From contig CAJOFJ010000001.1 of assembly GCA_905233625.1 (NCBI GenBank), positions 186,001 through 250,000 on the forward strand: a stretch of 64,000 nucleotides of DNA, given 5' to 3'. Source of the DNA: an uncultured Bacteroidales bacterium (GTDB taxonomy: Bacteria; Bacteroidota; Bacteroidia; Bacteroidales; WCHB1-69). Positions 36,530 to 45,191 of the stretch are shown in pieces. Each line of letters starts with the position of its first letter. The stretch's first letter is position 1. A program made the translations under genes and the position numbers. The notes under the pieces are model-generated. The model worked only from the letters and a program-made list of their open reading frames with translations, was not told the origin of the DNA and did not search any database.

Positions 36530-37756
36530 ATGCCGCATCCTATTCTGCTGTTAAAAAACGGCATTAAACTCATTCACAAGGAGATAGACTCACCGATTTC
36601 GCACTTCGGCATTTTGGTGAATGCCGGCACCCGCGATGAGGATGAAAACAAAATGGGCATTGCCCACTTTGTGGAACATACCATTTTCAAAGGCACGCAA
36701 AAACGCAGTGCCCATCAGGTGATACGCCGCCTGGAGGATGTGGGTGGCGAGCTGAATGCCAGCACCTCCAAGGAAGAGACCTATTTCCATGCCTCTTTCT
36801 TGTCTGCCGACTACCCCCGTGCCGTGGAACTGCTGGCCGACATCCTTTTCCACTCCACTTTCCCTGAACAGGAATTGGAGAAAGAGAAAGATGTGGTGAT
36901 TGAGGAAATCAACTATTACAAGGATACTCCTTCAGAATTGATAATTGATGACTTTGAGAGCATGGTTTTCCAGGGGCATCCCATGGGACGCAATATCCTG
37001 GGCTCACGCAAGGATGTGAAGCATTTCAGACGTGAGGACATCCTGAACTTCATTCGTCGCAACTACGCCCGCAACAATATTGTACTGTCCTCCGCTGGCA
37101 ATATCAGCGAAAAAAAACTACTGCGACTTTGCGAGCGCTATTTCGCTGACAAGCAGTTAGTTGAGAATCCATCCCCCAGAATTCCGTTTGACAACTATCA
37201 TCCACAACATCAGCGGGTGAACAAGCATAGCAACCAGTCGCACATCATGATCGGTACGCCGGCTTACGCCATTACCCGTGATGAGCGCACCGCCTTCCAA
37301 CTGCTTACCAACCTTCTGGGCGGACAAGGCATGAACACCCGACTGAACATGGCGATTCGTGAGAATAAAGGGTTGGCTTACAGCGTAGAAGCCGTATATT
37401 CGCCCTTCTCAGACACCGGTCTATTCACCGTCTATATCGGCTGCGAACACGACACCATTGAACAGTGCATCAACCTCAGCTATAAAGAGTTCAAAAAACT
37501 GTGTCAAAACAAGTTAGGCACCATGCAGCTGCACTATGCGAAAAAACAGTTCATCGGGCAGATCGCTATCACCAACGAGGCCAAGCTCAACGAAATGATT
37601 TCATTAGGCCGCACCGCTCTCTTCTTCGATGAAGTAGAGAGCACCGAAGAGTCCATTGCCCGTCTGGAAGCCATTACCGCTGACGAAATTCTGCGAGTGG
37701 CTAACGAAATCCTGATTCCCGACCAAATGTCTACCCTAATATTCGGCAAACCATGA
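36530..37756 (+). CDS. M16 family zinc peptidase
   Basis: A 408-residue processing-peptidase-like protein with the inverted zinc motif HFVEH (46-50; His46, Glu49, His50) and the distal Glu in VVIEEINYY (125/126). Both M16 halves are present: the active half (1-200) and the inactive half (about 230-408) with the RENKGLAYSVEA segment. No signal peptide is seen, so it probably acts in the cytoplasm. It overlaps the next gene by four bases (ATGA). Confidence 0.93.
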   Translation: MPHPILLLKNGIKLIHKEIDSPISHFGILVNAGTRDEDENKMGIAHFVEHTIFKGTQKRSAHQVIRRLEDVGGELNASTSKEETYFHASFLSADYPRAVELLADILFHSTFPEQELEKEKDVVIEEINYYKDTPSELIIDDFESMVFQGHPMGRNILGSRKDVKHFRREDILNFIRRNYARNNIVLSSAGNISEKKLLRLCERYFADKQLVENPSPRIPFDNYHPQHQRVNKHSNQSHIMIGTPAYAITRDERTAFQLLTNLLGGQGMNTRLNMAIRENKGLAYSVEAVYSPFSDTGLFTVYIGCEHDTIEQCINLSYKEFKKLCQNKLGTMQLHYAKKQFIGQIAITNEAKLNEMISLGRTALFFDEVESTEESIARLEAITADEILRVANEILIPDQMSTLIFGKP

Positions 37757-38847
37757 GAACCATCAAAATCCTATGCATAGCTTGCACCCTGCTGCTTCTC
37801 GCAGGGGCCTGCAAGACCAAAGCTCCTGTCGAAGAAGCTATTATCCTCGATGAAAATTCCGTTTCCGCCTTCGCCATGCAGATTGAGCAGAGCGTGCTGA
37901 ACGGCAATCCAGATACCTACAACCAAGCCTTTGACAAAGCGTATCTCAAATCCCTTATCCGCGACAACTCCATCGTCAATAGTAGTTTGGATGCCGACTT
38001 CGGACAGCAATTTTTCGAAAGCAACTTCCATGCCGGCGACGAGGCCATAGCCTTGGTGGACAATGGCGGCGACTTCAAGTTTGTGCGCTATTATCTGAAT
38101 GCTGAAGACAGTAGTCACCACATCGTTTTCAGAACGTATAACGACTTCATTCTCAATTTCTTCGATTATGTGGTGGACACATTAGGAGGCTCTCTGGTCA
38201 TCAAAGACGGGTTTATCTACAACAGCGGGAATCTTTTTTCGGATAACATTCGGGAGAATGTCCTGCTGAACGTACTCTATAAAACTAATCCTGAAGGCAT
38301 TACGTCCATTCTCAGCCAAATCAAAAACCTCAGCGACCAAGGCAAGAGCTCAGAAGCCCTTCAGTTGCTGAATGAACACGAAACGGAACTTAAGGACCTG
38401 TCCTATTACTGGCAACTTTACATCGCCAACCTTTACAAGACCTGTCCCAAGACACAATACATTGACTCTATTAACGCATTAAAGGACAGAGGATTAGATC
38501 AAAGAACACTTCTTTTGCACCAACTTATGTTTAATCTCAATGAAGGTAGGACGGAAGCTTGTGAAGGCACTATTAACCAGCTGATTGAGTTTACTGGCGA
38601 TGACCCGATTTTTTTACTGATTTTCGGGAAGACCAATTTTTATGCCAAAAACTACGAGACCGCTTTAGGCTGTTACGAAACTGCCAACCAATATCTGCCG
38701 CCATTATGGGACTTATGGTATGGCCAATTGGAGTGTTACCACGCCATGCATAACACAGAAGGGTTCAACCAATGTCTTGAAACAGCCAAGCAAAATTACG
38801 GCATGACGGAGGAGGAGCTGTCAAAAGTGAGAAGAAAATTTCAGTAA
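37753..38847 (+). CDS. TPR-containing lipoprotein of unknown function
   Basis: A 364-residue lipoprotein with signal LLLLAGAC and lipidated Cys20. The first 190 residues form an unassigned domain (VSAFAMQIEQSVLNGNPDTYNQAFD, DFILNFFDYVVDTLGGSLVIKDG). The rest has TPR-like helical pairs (GKSSEALQLLNEHETELKDLSYYW; NFYAKNYETALGCYETANQYLPP; MHNTEGFNQCLETAKQNYG). I do not recognise a named family. It is the last gene of the prolyl oligopeptidase operon; its end overlaps the convergent receptor gene by 7 bases, leaving no room for a separate terminator. Confidence 0.8.
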   Translation: MRTIKILCIACTLLLLAGACKTKAPVEEAIILDENSVSAFAMQIEQSVLNGNPDTYNQAFDKAYLKSLIRDNSIVNSSLDADFGQQFFESNFHAGDEAIALVDNGGDFKFVRYYLNAEDSSHHIVFRTYNDFILNFFDYVVDTLGGSLVIKDGFIYNSGNLFSDNIRENVLLNVLYKTNPEGITSILSQIKNLSDQGKSSEALQLLNEHETELKDLSYYWQLYIANLYKTCPKTQYIDSINALKDRGLDQRTLLLHQLMFNLNEGRTEACEGTINQLIEFTGDDPIFLLIFGKTNFYAKNYETALGCYETANQYLPPLWDLWYGQLECYHAMHNTEGFNQCLETAKQNYGMTEEELSKVRRKFQ

Positions 38848-41342
38848 CTTGGTGTTCCCAGATTGTCCTGGCCACCTTGTGAGCCTTGCGAAGCCTTGGA
38901 TTCCAGCTCCATCTTGCCAAAACGCAAGGTGATACCCGCACTGATCGAACGACTCACGTACTTGGAGGTGCTGGTGGTAATGTAATACGGGTTATTGCTT
39001 TCGCTCTGATGCGCATTCCAGTTGAAAAGGTCATTCACATTGATATAAACCGAAAGTTTACGTTTGAAGAAGTCGGCATTCAAACCAAAATCGAAGGAAT
39101 AGCTTGGACGTGTAGTAGTGAACAAAGTCTTGTTTTTGGACCGGTAGCTGAGGGATGCATGCACTTCTATCATCTTCCATACTTTTGACCAAAGATTCAA
39201 ACGCAAGCTGTAGCCTAAGTTTTTGACCGTTTGTATCTGATTCTCACGAAATTTGAATTGCGAATAGCTGTAATAGATATTGGCATACAAGCGAACATTC
39301 ATAAAGGGCTTTGGTCTCCAGGTCACATTCAACTCACCTCCGGTATTATAACTTTCACCCGAATTAAATGGTTGTGAAAACGTGATGACACGGCCGAAGA
39401 CCGGATCATAAATCACATCAGACAAAGAATTGATTTCATTTTTGGAGTTGCGAAAATAAGCGCTCACCCCCACACTGCCGAATTTCTGGAAAAACTTGGT
39501 CCAGCCTGCTTCTACTGAATGCGTGTAGGTGGGCAATAACCCAGGATTTCCCATGGAAAAAGAGTCCTCGCTGTAATCACGGAATGTGGTCAGCTGCGAA
39601 GAACTTGGATTCCGGACTCGTCGGGTATAACTCAATTTGAAATTATGCATCGATTTTGTTCTATACGATAAATGGAGAGAAGGATATAAACTCCAGTACC
39701 CCTTGACCACGTCATCTGTAGGGGAATTATGAATATTCAAATTATAATGAATATACTGTGAGCGCAAACCAGCTTTGATGGTGAAACCACCAAACGTGTG
39801 TTGAATGGTGACATACGCGTCAAAATCACCCTCATTGGAACTTGCATCATGTAAGCGCAAAGAATCCAGAACATAATGGGGGCCCTCCCCTCTCACCAGT
39901 GTATCATATTTTGTCAGACTGGCAGAGCGTTCAAAATCGCCACTTATACCCACACTAATCTCCCCATCCTCATGATAAGGAATGGTATAATCCACCGCTG
40001 CGTCAAAGCTATATGACAAGTCTCTTGAAAGACCTTTCTTATTCTTGTCCAAATAATCCTGTGGAGTATAGTTTCGGTCATAATCAGAGTTATTTCGGTA
40101 ATAATGGAAATTCCCTCCGAAATCGGCATCTATCTTATGTCCTTCCTTATTGAATTCATGTTCATACCACACGCCCATATATGCCCCCGCATTCGTCCCT
40201 TTCGAACCGTTAAGAGTAGTATAATCAAATCTTTCTAACCCAGTCTGCGACAAGAACTCCTGCCGGGAAGTAAAAGACTCTGACGAATTTCTTCTGAGAC
40301 TGGGATATGTGCCCAACCAAAAGCCGATTGAATTTATGCTGTCTATCTGGCAAGAACCGTTAAAATTCAAGTTGAAAGACATATTGTGGTTTTGTGACTG
40401 GCCGGAGCTGTAATCCATATTTGCCGTATCCAGTCCTCCGGTGGGATTATCCATCAAGCGCATAGCGGTACTCTCGCTCTTGTTTTTCCATAAAGAATAC
40501 CACATACCGGCATGCAAGTTGAGCGACCACTTCTCGTTGGCCCACACGTATGAGATCCATGGCCCCACATGCGGCTGGGAAGAACCACGCACACCGAAAC
40601 TGACAAAGCTGTTTTTCTTGATATTGCTGGTCGTCACTATATTGATAATGCCTCCGTCGCTCTTAGCGCTATATCTGGCGGAAGGATTAGTAATTACCTC
40701 AATACGTTCCAACGAATTAGCTGGCAGCTGTTTGATAAACTCTTTCAAGCTTTCCTCATTGAGATGCGAGGGTTTACCATTCAGCCATATTTCCACGGAC
40801 GATACACCACGCAAGGTAATATTGCCCTCAATGTCCACTTCTACTCCAGGTGCATTTTGCAAAGCATCGGCAGCAGTACCCGTCTGAATGGACGGGTCTT
40901 CCGAAACATTATACATGGTTTTCTCCCCTTCCATCAGATAAACGGGTTTGGTTGAAGCCACCGTCACCTCCTTCAAACTTTTGCTTTGACGAGGCATTTG
41001 CAAATCACCCAAATCCTTCACAGATTCCGAAGCATCTATATGGATAGGCAATGACAACACATTGTAGCCCACCAAGTTGGCTTTCAGCACATAATCTCCG
41101 GTACGGACATTTTCCACCGTAAATTTTCCGTCTGCTCCTGTAAACGACATGTACAATTCGTTGGTCGAGGAATCATTCTCCATCAGGCTGATACGGGCAT
41201 AAAACAACGGGGATTTTGTCATTCCGTCAATCACTGTACCCTGAACATTGCAAGTCTGTGCTGAAAGCGGCATCATTACCACCTTCATCAATATAAGTAA
41301 CAATATATTGATTATTAAATATTTACAATTAATTTTTATCAT
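38841..41342 (-). CDS. TonB-dependent receptor-like outer membrane protein
   Basis: An 833-residue outer membrane protein of the family with a carboxypeptidase-regulatory-like N-domain, a plug and an OMP_b-brl_3-type barrel. The signal peptide ends near residue 29 (PLSAQ). The regulatory-like domain is about 32-112 (VQGTVIDGMTKSPLFYARI ... GADGKFTVENVRTGDYVLKA), the plug about 120-215 (ADALQNAPGVEVDIEGNITLRG, VEIWLNGKPS, IEVITNPSARY), and the barrel the remaining 600 residues. No SusD-like partner is adjacent and no TonB box is certain. The ligand is unknown. A TATTTTTGT box about 50 bases upstream may be its promoter. Confidence 0.88.
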   Translation of the reverse strand: MIKINCKYLIINILLLILMKVVMMPLSAQTCNVQGTVIDGMTKSPLFYARISLMENDSSTNELYMSFTGADGKFTVENVRTGDYVLKANLVGYNVLSLPIHIDASESVKDLGDLQMPRQSKSLKEVTVASTKPVYLMEGEKTMYNVSEDPSIQTGTAADALQNAPGVEVDIEGNITLRGVSSVEIWLNGKPSHLNEESLKEFIKQLPANSLERIEVITNPSARYSAKSDGGIINIVTTSNIKKNSFVSFGVRGSSQPHVGPWISYVWANEKWSLNLHAGMWYSLWKNKSESTAMRLMDNPTGGLDTANMDYSSGQSQNHNMSFNLNFNGSCQIDSINSIGFWLGTYPSLRRNSSESFTSRQEFLSQTGLERFDYTTLNGSKGTNAGAYMGVWYEHEFNKEGHKIDADFGGNFHYYRNNSDYDRNYTPQDYLDKNKKGLSRDLSYSFDAAVDYTIPYHEDGEISVGISGDFERSASLTKYDTLVRGEGPHYVLDSLRLHDASSNEGDFDAYVTIQHTFGGFTIKAGLRSQYIHYNLNIHNSPTDDVVKGYWSLYPSLHLSYRTKSMHNFKLSYTRRVRNPSSSQLTTFRDYSEDSFSMGNPGLLPTYTHSVEAGWTKFFQKFGSVGVSAYFRNSKNEINSLSDVIYDPVFGRVITFSQPFNSGESYNTGGELNVTWRPKPFMNVRLYANIYYSYSQFKFRENQIQTVKNLGYSLRLNLWSKVWKMIEVHASLSYRSKNKTLFTTTRPSYSFDFGLNADFFKRKLSVYINVNDLFNWNAHQSESNNPYYITTSTSKYVSRSISAGITLRFGKMELESKASQGSQGGQDNLGTPSY

Positions 41343-41391
41343 AATCAGACATTTTTTATACTATAATAACGCAACAATGTCCTTATTTGTT

Positions 41392-41400
41392 ACAAAAATA
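41392..41400 (-). promoter_or_regulatory. Possible -7 box of the receptor gene
   Basis: The minus strand reads TATTTTTGT, one base off the consensus, 50 bases before the ATG at 41342. It directly follows the U tract of the lpxD terminator. Confidence 0.4.
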
Positions 41401-41401
41401 C

Positions 41402-41430
41402 AAAAAAAAGGACGCAAAAAATAGCGTCCT
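41402..41430 (-). terminator. Rho-independent terminator after lpxD
   Basis: On the minus strand AGGACGC-TATTTTTT-GCGTCCT is a perfect seven-base stem followed by a run of eight T. It lies 27 bases after the lpxD stop codon and ends the efp-lpxD transcript. Confidence 0.88.
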
Positions 41431-41456
41431 ATAAATCTTGAATTCTGAATTTTAAA

Positions 41457-42431
41457 TTATCTCTGCTTCAATCCTTCCACTTCCTTCTTCAATTTGGCGA
41501 ACTCTTCCATCATAGCGGGCAACATGCGCACGCTGGCCATTTCTCGCCATGCTTTGCGGGCGTCGATAGCAGGCTGGCCGAAAATGGTTTGTCCCTCTTC
41601 CTTCACACTCTTATCCACCGCTGAGATAGCGAGGACAGTGGTATGTTTGGCGATATAAAGATCCTTGTTGATGCAGGCTCTTGCCCAGATATTGCAATCA
41701 TCGTCAATGTAGGTGCAGCCAGCAATAGCGCACTGGGCACCTATCAGGCAATGGTCACCGATATGGGTATCGTGGCCCACTTGCACCAGATTGTCAAACT
41801 TCACGCCTTTGCCAATGTAGGTGTCACCGGAAACGCCCTTATCAATGCAAGTATTCGCGCCGACTTCCACATTATCGCAGAGGATTGTCCGTCCGCAGGA
41901 TTCCAACTTTTTCCATCCGTCCTTGCGTTTCTGGAAATAATAGGCATCTGCACCGATGGAGGCTCCAGAATGGATGATGACATTGTCGCCAATGATGGTG
42001 TGGGCATAAATACTCACATTGGCATGAATAACACAATTTTTTCCAATTTTTACATCTTCGCCAACGAATACATTAGGTTGGATGATGGTACCTTCGCCGA
42101 TTTCAGCGTCGGGATGTATTTGTGCGGTCTGGGGGTGCAGCTGCACAAAATGACGAACTACCATAACAAAATCGCCCACGGGGTCATCCGTGATAATCAG
42201 TGTCTTGCCTTCCGGGCATTCCACCTCCTTGTTAATCAGGATTATCGTTGCTTCACTGGAAAGGGCCTTATCGTAATACTTTGGAGAGTCAACAAAAGAA
42301 ACATCGCCCTTTTCAACAGAATGAATCTCATTGATACCGGCAATCATATTGGATCGATTGCCCACAATGGTCACCTGATGCCCGATAATACCACAGAACT
42401 CGTCAAGGGTAATAGGGGTCTTGAATTTCAT
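41457..42431 (-). CDS. lpxD: LpxD-like UDP-3-O-acyl-glucosamine N-acyltransferase
   Basis: A 324-residue left-handed beta-helix acyltransferase resembling LpxD, which adds the N-linked acyl chain in lipid A synthesis. The N-terminal uridine-binding-like domain is about 1-95. Hexapeptide repeats run from about 105 to 275, with VGANTCIDKGVSGDT (the LpxD IDRG region, here IDKG) and the probable catalytic His220 in VQVGHDTHIGDH. The C-terminal helix ends LKKEVEGLKQR. Bacteroidota often encode a second LpxD-like protein next to efp, and this is in that position, so it may be the paralog, not the lipid A enzyme itself. It starts one base after the efp stop. Confidence 0.82.
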   Translation of the reverse strand: MKFKTPITLDEFCGIIGHQVTIVGNRSNMIAGINEIHSVEKGDVSFVDSPKYYDKALSSEATIILINKEVECPEGKTLIITDDPVGDFVMVVRHFVQLHPQTAQIHPDAEIGEGTIIQPNVFVGEDVKIGKNCVIHANVSIYAHTIIGDNVIIHSGASIGADAYYFQKRKDGWKKLESCGRTILCDNVEVGANTCIDKGVSGDTYIGKGVKFDNLVQVGHDTHIGDHCLIGAQCAIAGCTYIDDDCNIWARACINKDLYIAKHTTVLAISAVDKSVKEEGQTIFGQPAIDARKAWREMASVRMLPAMMEEFAKLKKEVEGLKQR

Positions 42432-42432
42432 A

Positions 42433-42999
42433 TTATTTTACTCTTTCTGCGTATTTATTGGTGCGAGTGTCAACTTTGATCATCTCACCGGTTTCAATAA
42501 AGAGGGGAACGAAGACCTCTGCGCCAGTTTCCACGGTGGCACGCTTGGCAGCATTGGTAGCTGTATCGCCCTTAACACCTGGTTCAGTGTATGTTACCTG
42601 CAAATCCACAAAGGGAGGAAGTTCGCAAGTCAACGGAGTATCCGTGTCGGCATGGTACATGATTTCCACACCCTGACCTTCCTTCAACAGACCAGGATTG
42701 TTGATCAGTTCGCCCGGAATAGCCAGCTGCTCATAGGTTTCGGAATGCATGAAATTATAAGTATCGTCACCTTCTTTATATAAGAACTGATACGGGCGGC
42801 GCTCCACTCTTGCCAAGTCGATTTTCACACCGGCGGTAAAAGTGTTTTCCCACACACGCTGAGTTCTCAAATTACGCAATTTTGTTCTAACAAAAGCAGG
42901 ACCTTTTCCGGGTTTCACATGCTGAAATTCAACAATTGACCACAGTTCGCCATTCAATTCGATACAAAGTCCATTCTTAAAATCTGCAGTTGTTGCCAT
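42433..42999 (-). CDS. efp: Translation elongation factor P
   Basis: EF-P relieves ribosome stalling at polyproline stretches. The 188-residue protein has the KOW-like domain I with the tip KPGKGPAF (Lys32 is the position modified in other bacteria), a central OB domain and a C-terminal OB domain ending AERVK. Pro30 in the tip loop is the usual residue. No modification enzyme (EpmA, EarP or YmfI type) is in the window. It is followed immediately by the LpxD-like gene. Confidence 0.97.
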   Translation of the reverse strand: MATTADFKNGLCIELNGELWSIVEFQHVKPGKGPAFVRTKLRNLRTQRVWENTFTAGVKIDLARVERRPYQFLYKEGDDTYNFMHSETYEQLAIPGELINNPGLLKEGQGVEIMYHADTDTPLTCELPPFVDLQVTYTEPGVKGDTATNAAKRATVETGAEVFVPLFIETGEMIKVDTRTNKYAERVK

Positions 43000-43042
43000 A
43001 ACTTATTCAATATTAATTTATACTATATCTCAATTTTAGCAT

Positions 43043-43051
43043 GCAAAATTA
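43043..43051 (-). promoter_or_regulatory. -7 promoter box of efp-lpxD
   Basis: The minus strand reads TAATTTTGC, 43 bases before the efp ATG, followed by an AT-rich leader. Confidence 0.6.
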
Positions 43052-43125
43052 CGAAAAAAACTTACGTGCTATTTATTTCTTAACATTTATTAAGATTCCC
43101 CCGAGATGAACAACACCACTTTATG

Positions 43126-43198
43126 ACTACCCCGGCCTTCGCCACCCCTTCAACTAGAAGGGGAATTTAGACTCCCCTCGATCGAAGCGAGACTCCCT
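43126..43198 (-). repeat. CCCCTTCT-type repeat, minus orientation
   Basis: On the minus strand it reads GGAGTCTCGCTTCG, then CGAGGGGAGT, ATTCCCCTTCT, GAAGGGGTGGC and GGCCGGGGTAGT. It begins within the stop codon of the PAS gene. The copy at 45038-45140 is the same unit in the opposite orientation, so the PAS and phosphomutase genes lie between inverted copies. Inner CCCCTTC/GAAGGGG pairs can form a hairpin. Confidence 0.75.
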
Positions 43199-43535
43199 AT
43201 TTCTTCGGCATCCTCACATAATGCGGCATCTCGAAGGGAATCTCCATCGAAAGCTCGATATAACCGGCAAATTCACCGTTTTCAAACCACGGACACTGGT
43301 ATATCATTTTCTTGACACCGTTCTTCTCGATGGTATAACAATTCACATTGTGGTTGGCCAGCAGTCCGAGCAGTTTGGTGCGCGCCGGCTCGGGATGACA
43401 GTCCAGTAACGAGTTGCCAATAATGCTTTGGCCGTCTTTTACAAAAGTCTTCACCGACTTTTCATTCATGTCTAAAATAATACCGTTCTTGTCGCAAACG
43501 GTCACGGAGATTGGGGCTTCTTTGAAGTAGTTCAT
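43197..43535 (-). CDS. Stand-alone PAS domain protein
   Basis: A 112-residue protein consisting of one PAS fold: APISVTVCDKNGIILDMNEKSV at the start, IGNSLLDCHPEPARTKLLGLL in the middle and MIYQCPWFENGEFAGYIELSMEI as the final strands. There is no attached kinase, cyclase or DNA-binding domain, so it may sense a small ligand or redox state and act through a partner. The neighbours (phosphohexomutase, efp) give no hint about the partner. The stop codon is shared with an adjoining repeat. Confidence 0.8.
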   Translation of the reverse strand: MNYFKEAPISVTVCDKNGIILDMNEKSVKTFVKDGQSIIGNSLLDCHPEPARTKLLGLLANHNVNCYTIEKNGVKKMIYQCPWFENGEFAGYIELSMEIPFEMPHYVRMPKK

Positions 43536-43555
43536 AAGGAAAAATTTATAGGTTT

Positions 43556-43617
43556 AAAACTGAGAATTCAAAATTCAAGGTTCAAAATTTTGGATTCTGG
43601 ATTTTGGATTTTGAATT
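43556..43617. repeat. Short tandem repeats between PAS and phosphomutase genes
   Basis: Units of GAATTCAAAATTCAA and GGATTTTGGATTTTG fill the gap up to the stop codon of the phosphohexomutase gene. Confidence 0.6.
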
Positions 43618-44978
43618 TAATCACTATCCCCTGACCCCTGAAAACTGTTCACTATAGTTTTCGCTTCAGCGAGTTTTTCGTCGAGGAGTTCTTGGGTTTT
43701 GGCTTCCATGAGCAAGCGGAGGTATGGCTCGGTGTTGGAGGGGCGCACATTGAACCACCAGTCCTTGAACTCGATACGGTAACCATCGAAATCCATGAAC
43801 TTGGTGTAGGGTTCCTGGGCACAGAAATGCTCTCGCATGGCTTCCATCGCGCCTTTTTTATCCTCAATCTTAAAATTGATTTCTCCCGTGTTGCGATAAG
43901 TGGCAATTTGCGAAATCATCTGTGACACCGACACTCCATTTTTCTTCATCTCACTCACCACATGCAGGATCACCTGGGCGGCAATCATGGCTGAGTCGGA
44001 ATAAAAGAAATCCCTGAAATAGTAATGGCCGGCGAATTCTCCGCCAAAAGCACCGTCAATCTCACGCAACTTAAGGGCCGCGAAGGCACGTCCTACTCGC
44101 CAAGTGTATATCTCCCGTCCCATTTTCTCAATGTACTCGGTCACGGACTTGGAAGTACGGATATCCACAATGACCTTGCCCTGCACATTTTTCTCCCCGA
44201 CAAAATAATGCGCCAGCACAGCAATCATCAAATCGGGAGGAATAAACTGGCCTTTCTCGTCCACAAACATCACACGGTCGGCATCACCGTCAAAAACCAC
44301 ACCGATGTCGGCTTTTTCCTGGAGTACACGTTGCTGCAGGTCCACCACATTCTGAGGTTCCAGCGGATTCGCCTCATGGTTCGGGAACGAGCCATCCAGC
44401 TCATCAAACATATAGACAGGTTGAGAGCCAAAAATGTCTTTCACCAAAATGGAGGCCATGCCATTGGAGCAGTCCATCACCATTTTCAAGTTCGAACAAT
44501 CGTAATGGTACTGTTTCTGGAATTCCAGATATTCCTGCATCACAGGATAATCCACAATTTTACCTTTAGTAGCGGCGGGCACCACTTCCTGCTCCTTCAT
44601 CATCTGTTGCAACTCACCAAGTCCGGTGTCTAAACCCACTGGCAGAGCATCTTTTCTTGACACCTTTAACCCATTGTATTCCTTAGGGTTATGAGAAGCA
44701 GTAATCATCACCGAAGCCTTGAAATGATGCTTGGCGGTAAAATAATAGACCATCGGGGTGGTGGTCAGTCCCATGTCACACACATCTGCCCCCGCATCGG
44801 TGATACCGCGGGTCAGATTGTCGAACATGGCGGGAGTGGACAAACGCATATCCCTGCCCACCAGCACTTTATCAGCTTTTAACAAGCTCGGCAGAAAAAA
44901 ACCGAAACGATAAATATCCTCTGTAGTGAAATCCTTTCCGAAGACACCTCTGAAGTCGTATTGTTTGAATGCACCCAT
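43617..44978 (-). CDS. manB: Phosphomannomutase/phosphoglucomutase
   Basis: A 453-residue alpha-D-phosphohexomutase that interconverts hexose 1- and 6-phosphates (mannose and probably glucose), feeding nucleotide-sugar and surface polysaccharide synthesis. All four family motifs are present: the phosphoserine loop TASHNP with Ser95, the metal loop FDGDADR (229-235), the sugar-recognition loop GGEFAGH (near 315) and the phosphate loop RPSNTEP (near 418). The N-terminus GAFKQYDFRGVFG is typical of the PMM/PGM branch. It lies between inverted CCCCTTCT-type repeats. Confidence 0.93.
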   Translation of the reverse strand: MGAFKQYDFRGVFGKDFTTEDIYRFGFFLPSLLKADKVLVGRDMRLSTPAMFDNLTRGITDAGADVCDMGLTTTPMVYYFTAKHHFKASVMITASHNPKEYNGLKVSRKDALPVGLDTGLGELQQMMKEQEVVPAATKGKIVDYPVMQEYLEFQKQYHYDCSNLKMVMDCSNGMASILVKDIFGSQPVYMFDELDGSFPNHEANPLEPQNVVDLQQRVLQEKADIGVVFDGDADRVMFVDEKGQFIPPDLMIAVLAHYFVGEKNVQGKVIVDIRTSKSVTEYIEKMGREIYTWRVGRAFAALKLREIDGAFGGEFAGHYYFRDFFYSDSAMIAAQVILHVVSEMKKNGVSVSQMISQIATYRNTGEINFKIEDKKGAMEAMREHFCAQEPYTKFMDFDGYRIEFKDWWFNVRPSNTEPYLRLLMEAKTQELLDEKLAEAKTIVNSFQGSGDSD

Positions 44979-45037
44979 GATATATTAGGTTTTAGGGGTT
45001 AGTGATTAGGGGTTAGTTGGGGAATGATGCTTCGCAT

Positions 45038-45140
45038 CAGGGGGAGTTTCGCACTTCGCGCTCAAGGGGAGTCTCGCTTCGCTCGAGGGGAGTTTAAAAT
45101 TCCCCTTCTTTTAGAAGGGGTGGCCGAAGGCCGGGGTAGT
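45038..45140 (+). repeat. CCCCTTCT-type repeat, plus orientation
   Basis: Reads GGGGAGTCTCGCTTCG, CTCGAGGGGAGT, ATTCCCCTTCT, AGAAGGGGTGGCC and GAAGGCCGGGGTAGT: the same unit as 43126-43198 but inverted. Short AT-rich repeats flank it on both sides (44991-45021 and 45143-45192). Confidence 0.75.
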
Positions 45141-45191
45141 ATATTAGTTCTTAGTTCTAAATTTACAGTTTTCAACTTTCAGTTCTAACTT

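Noticed and set aside
38841..41342. Polysaccharide utilisation locus centred on the TonB-dependent receptor
   Set aside because: No SusD-like lipoprotein, glycoside hydrolase or regulator is adjacent, and the barrel is of the single OMP_b-brl_3 type.
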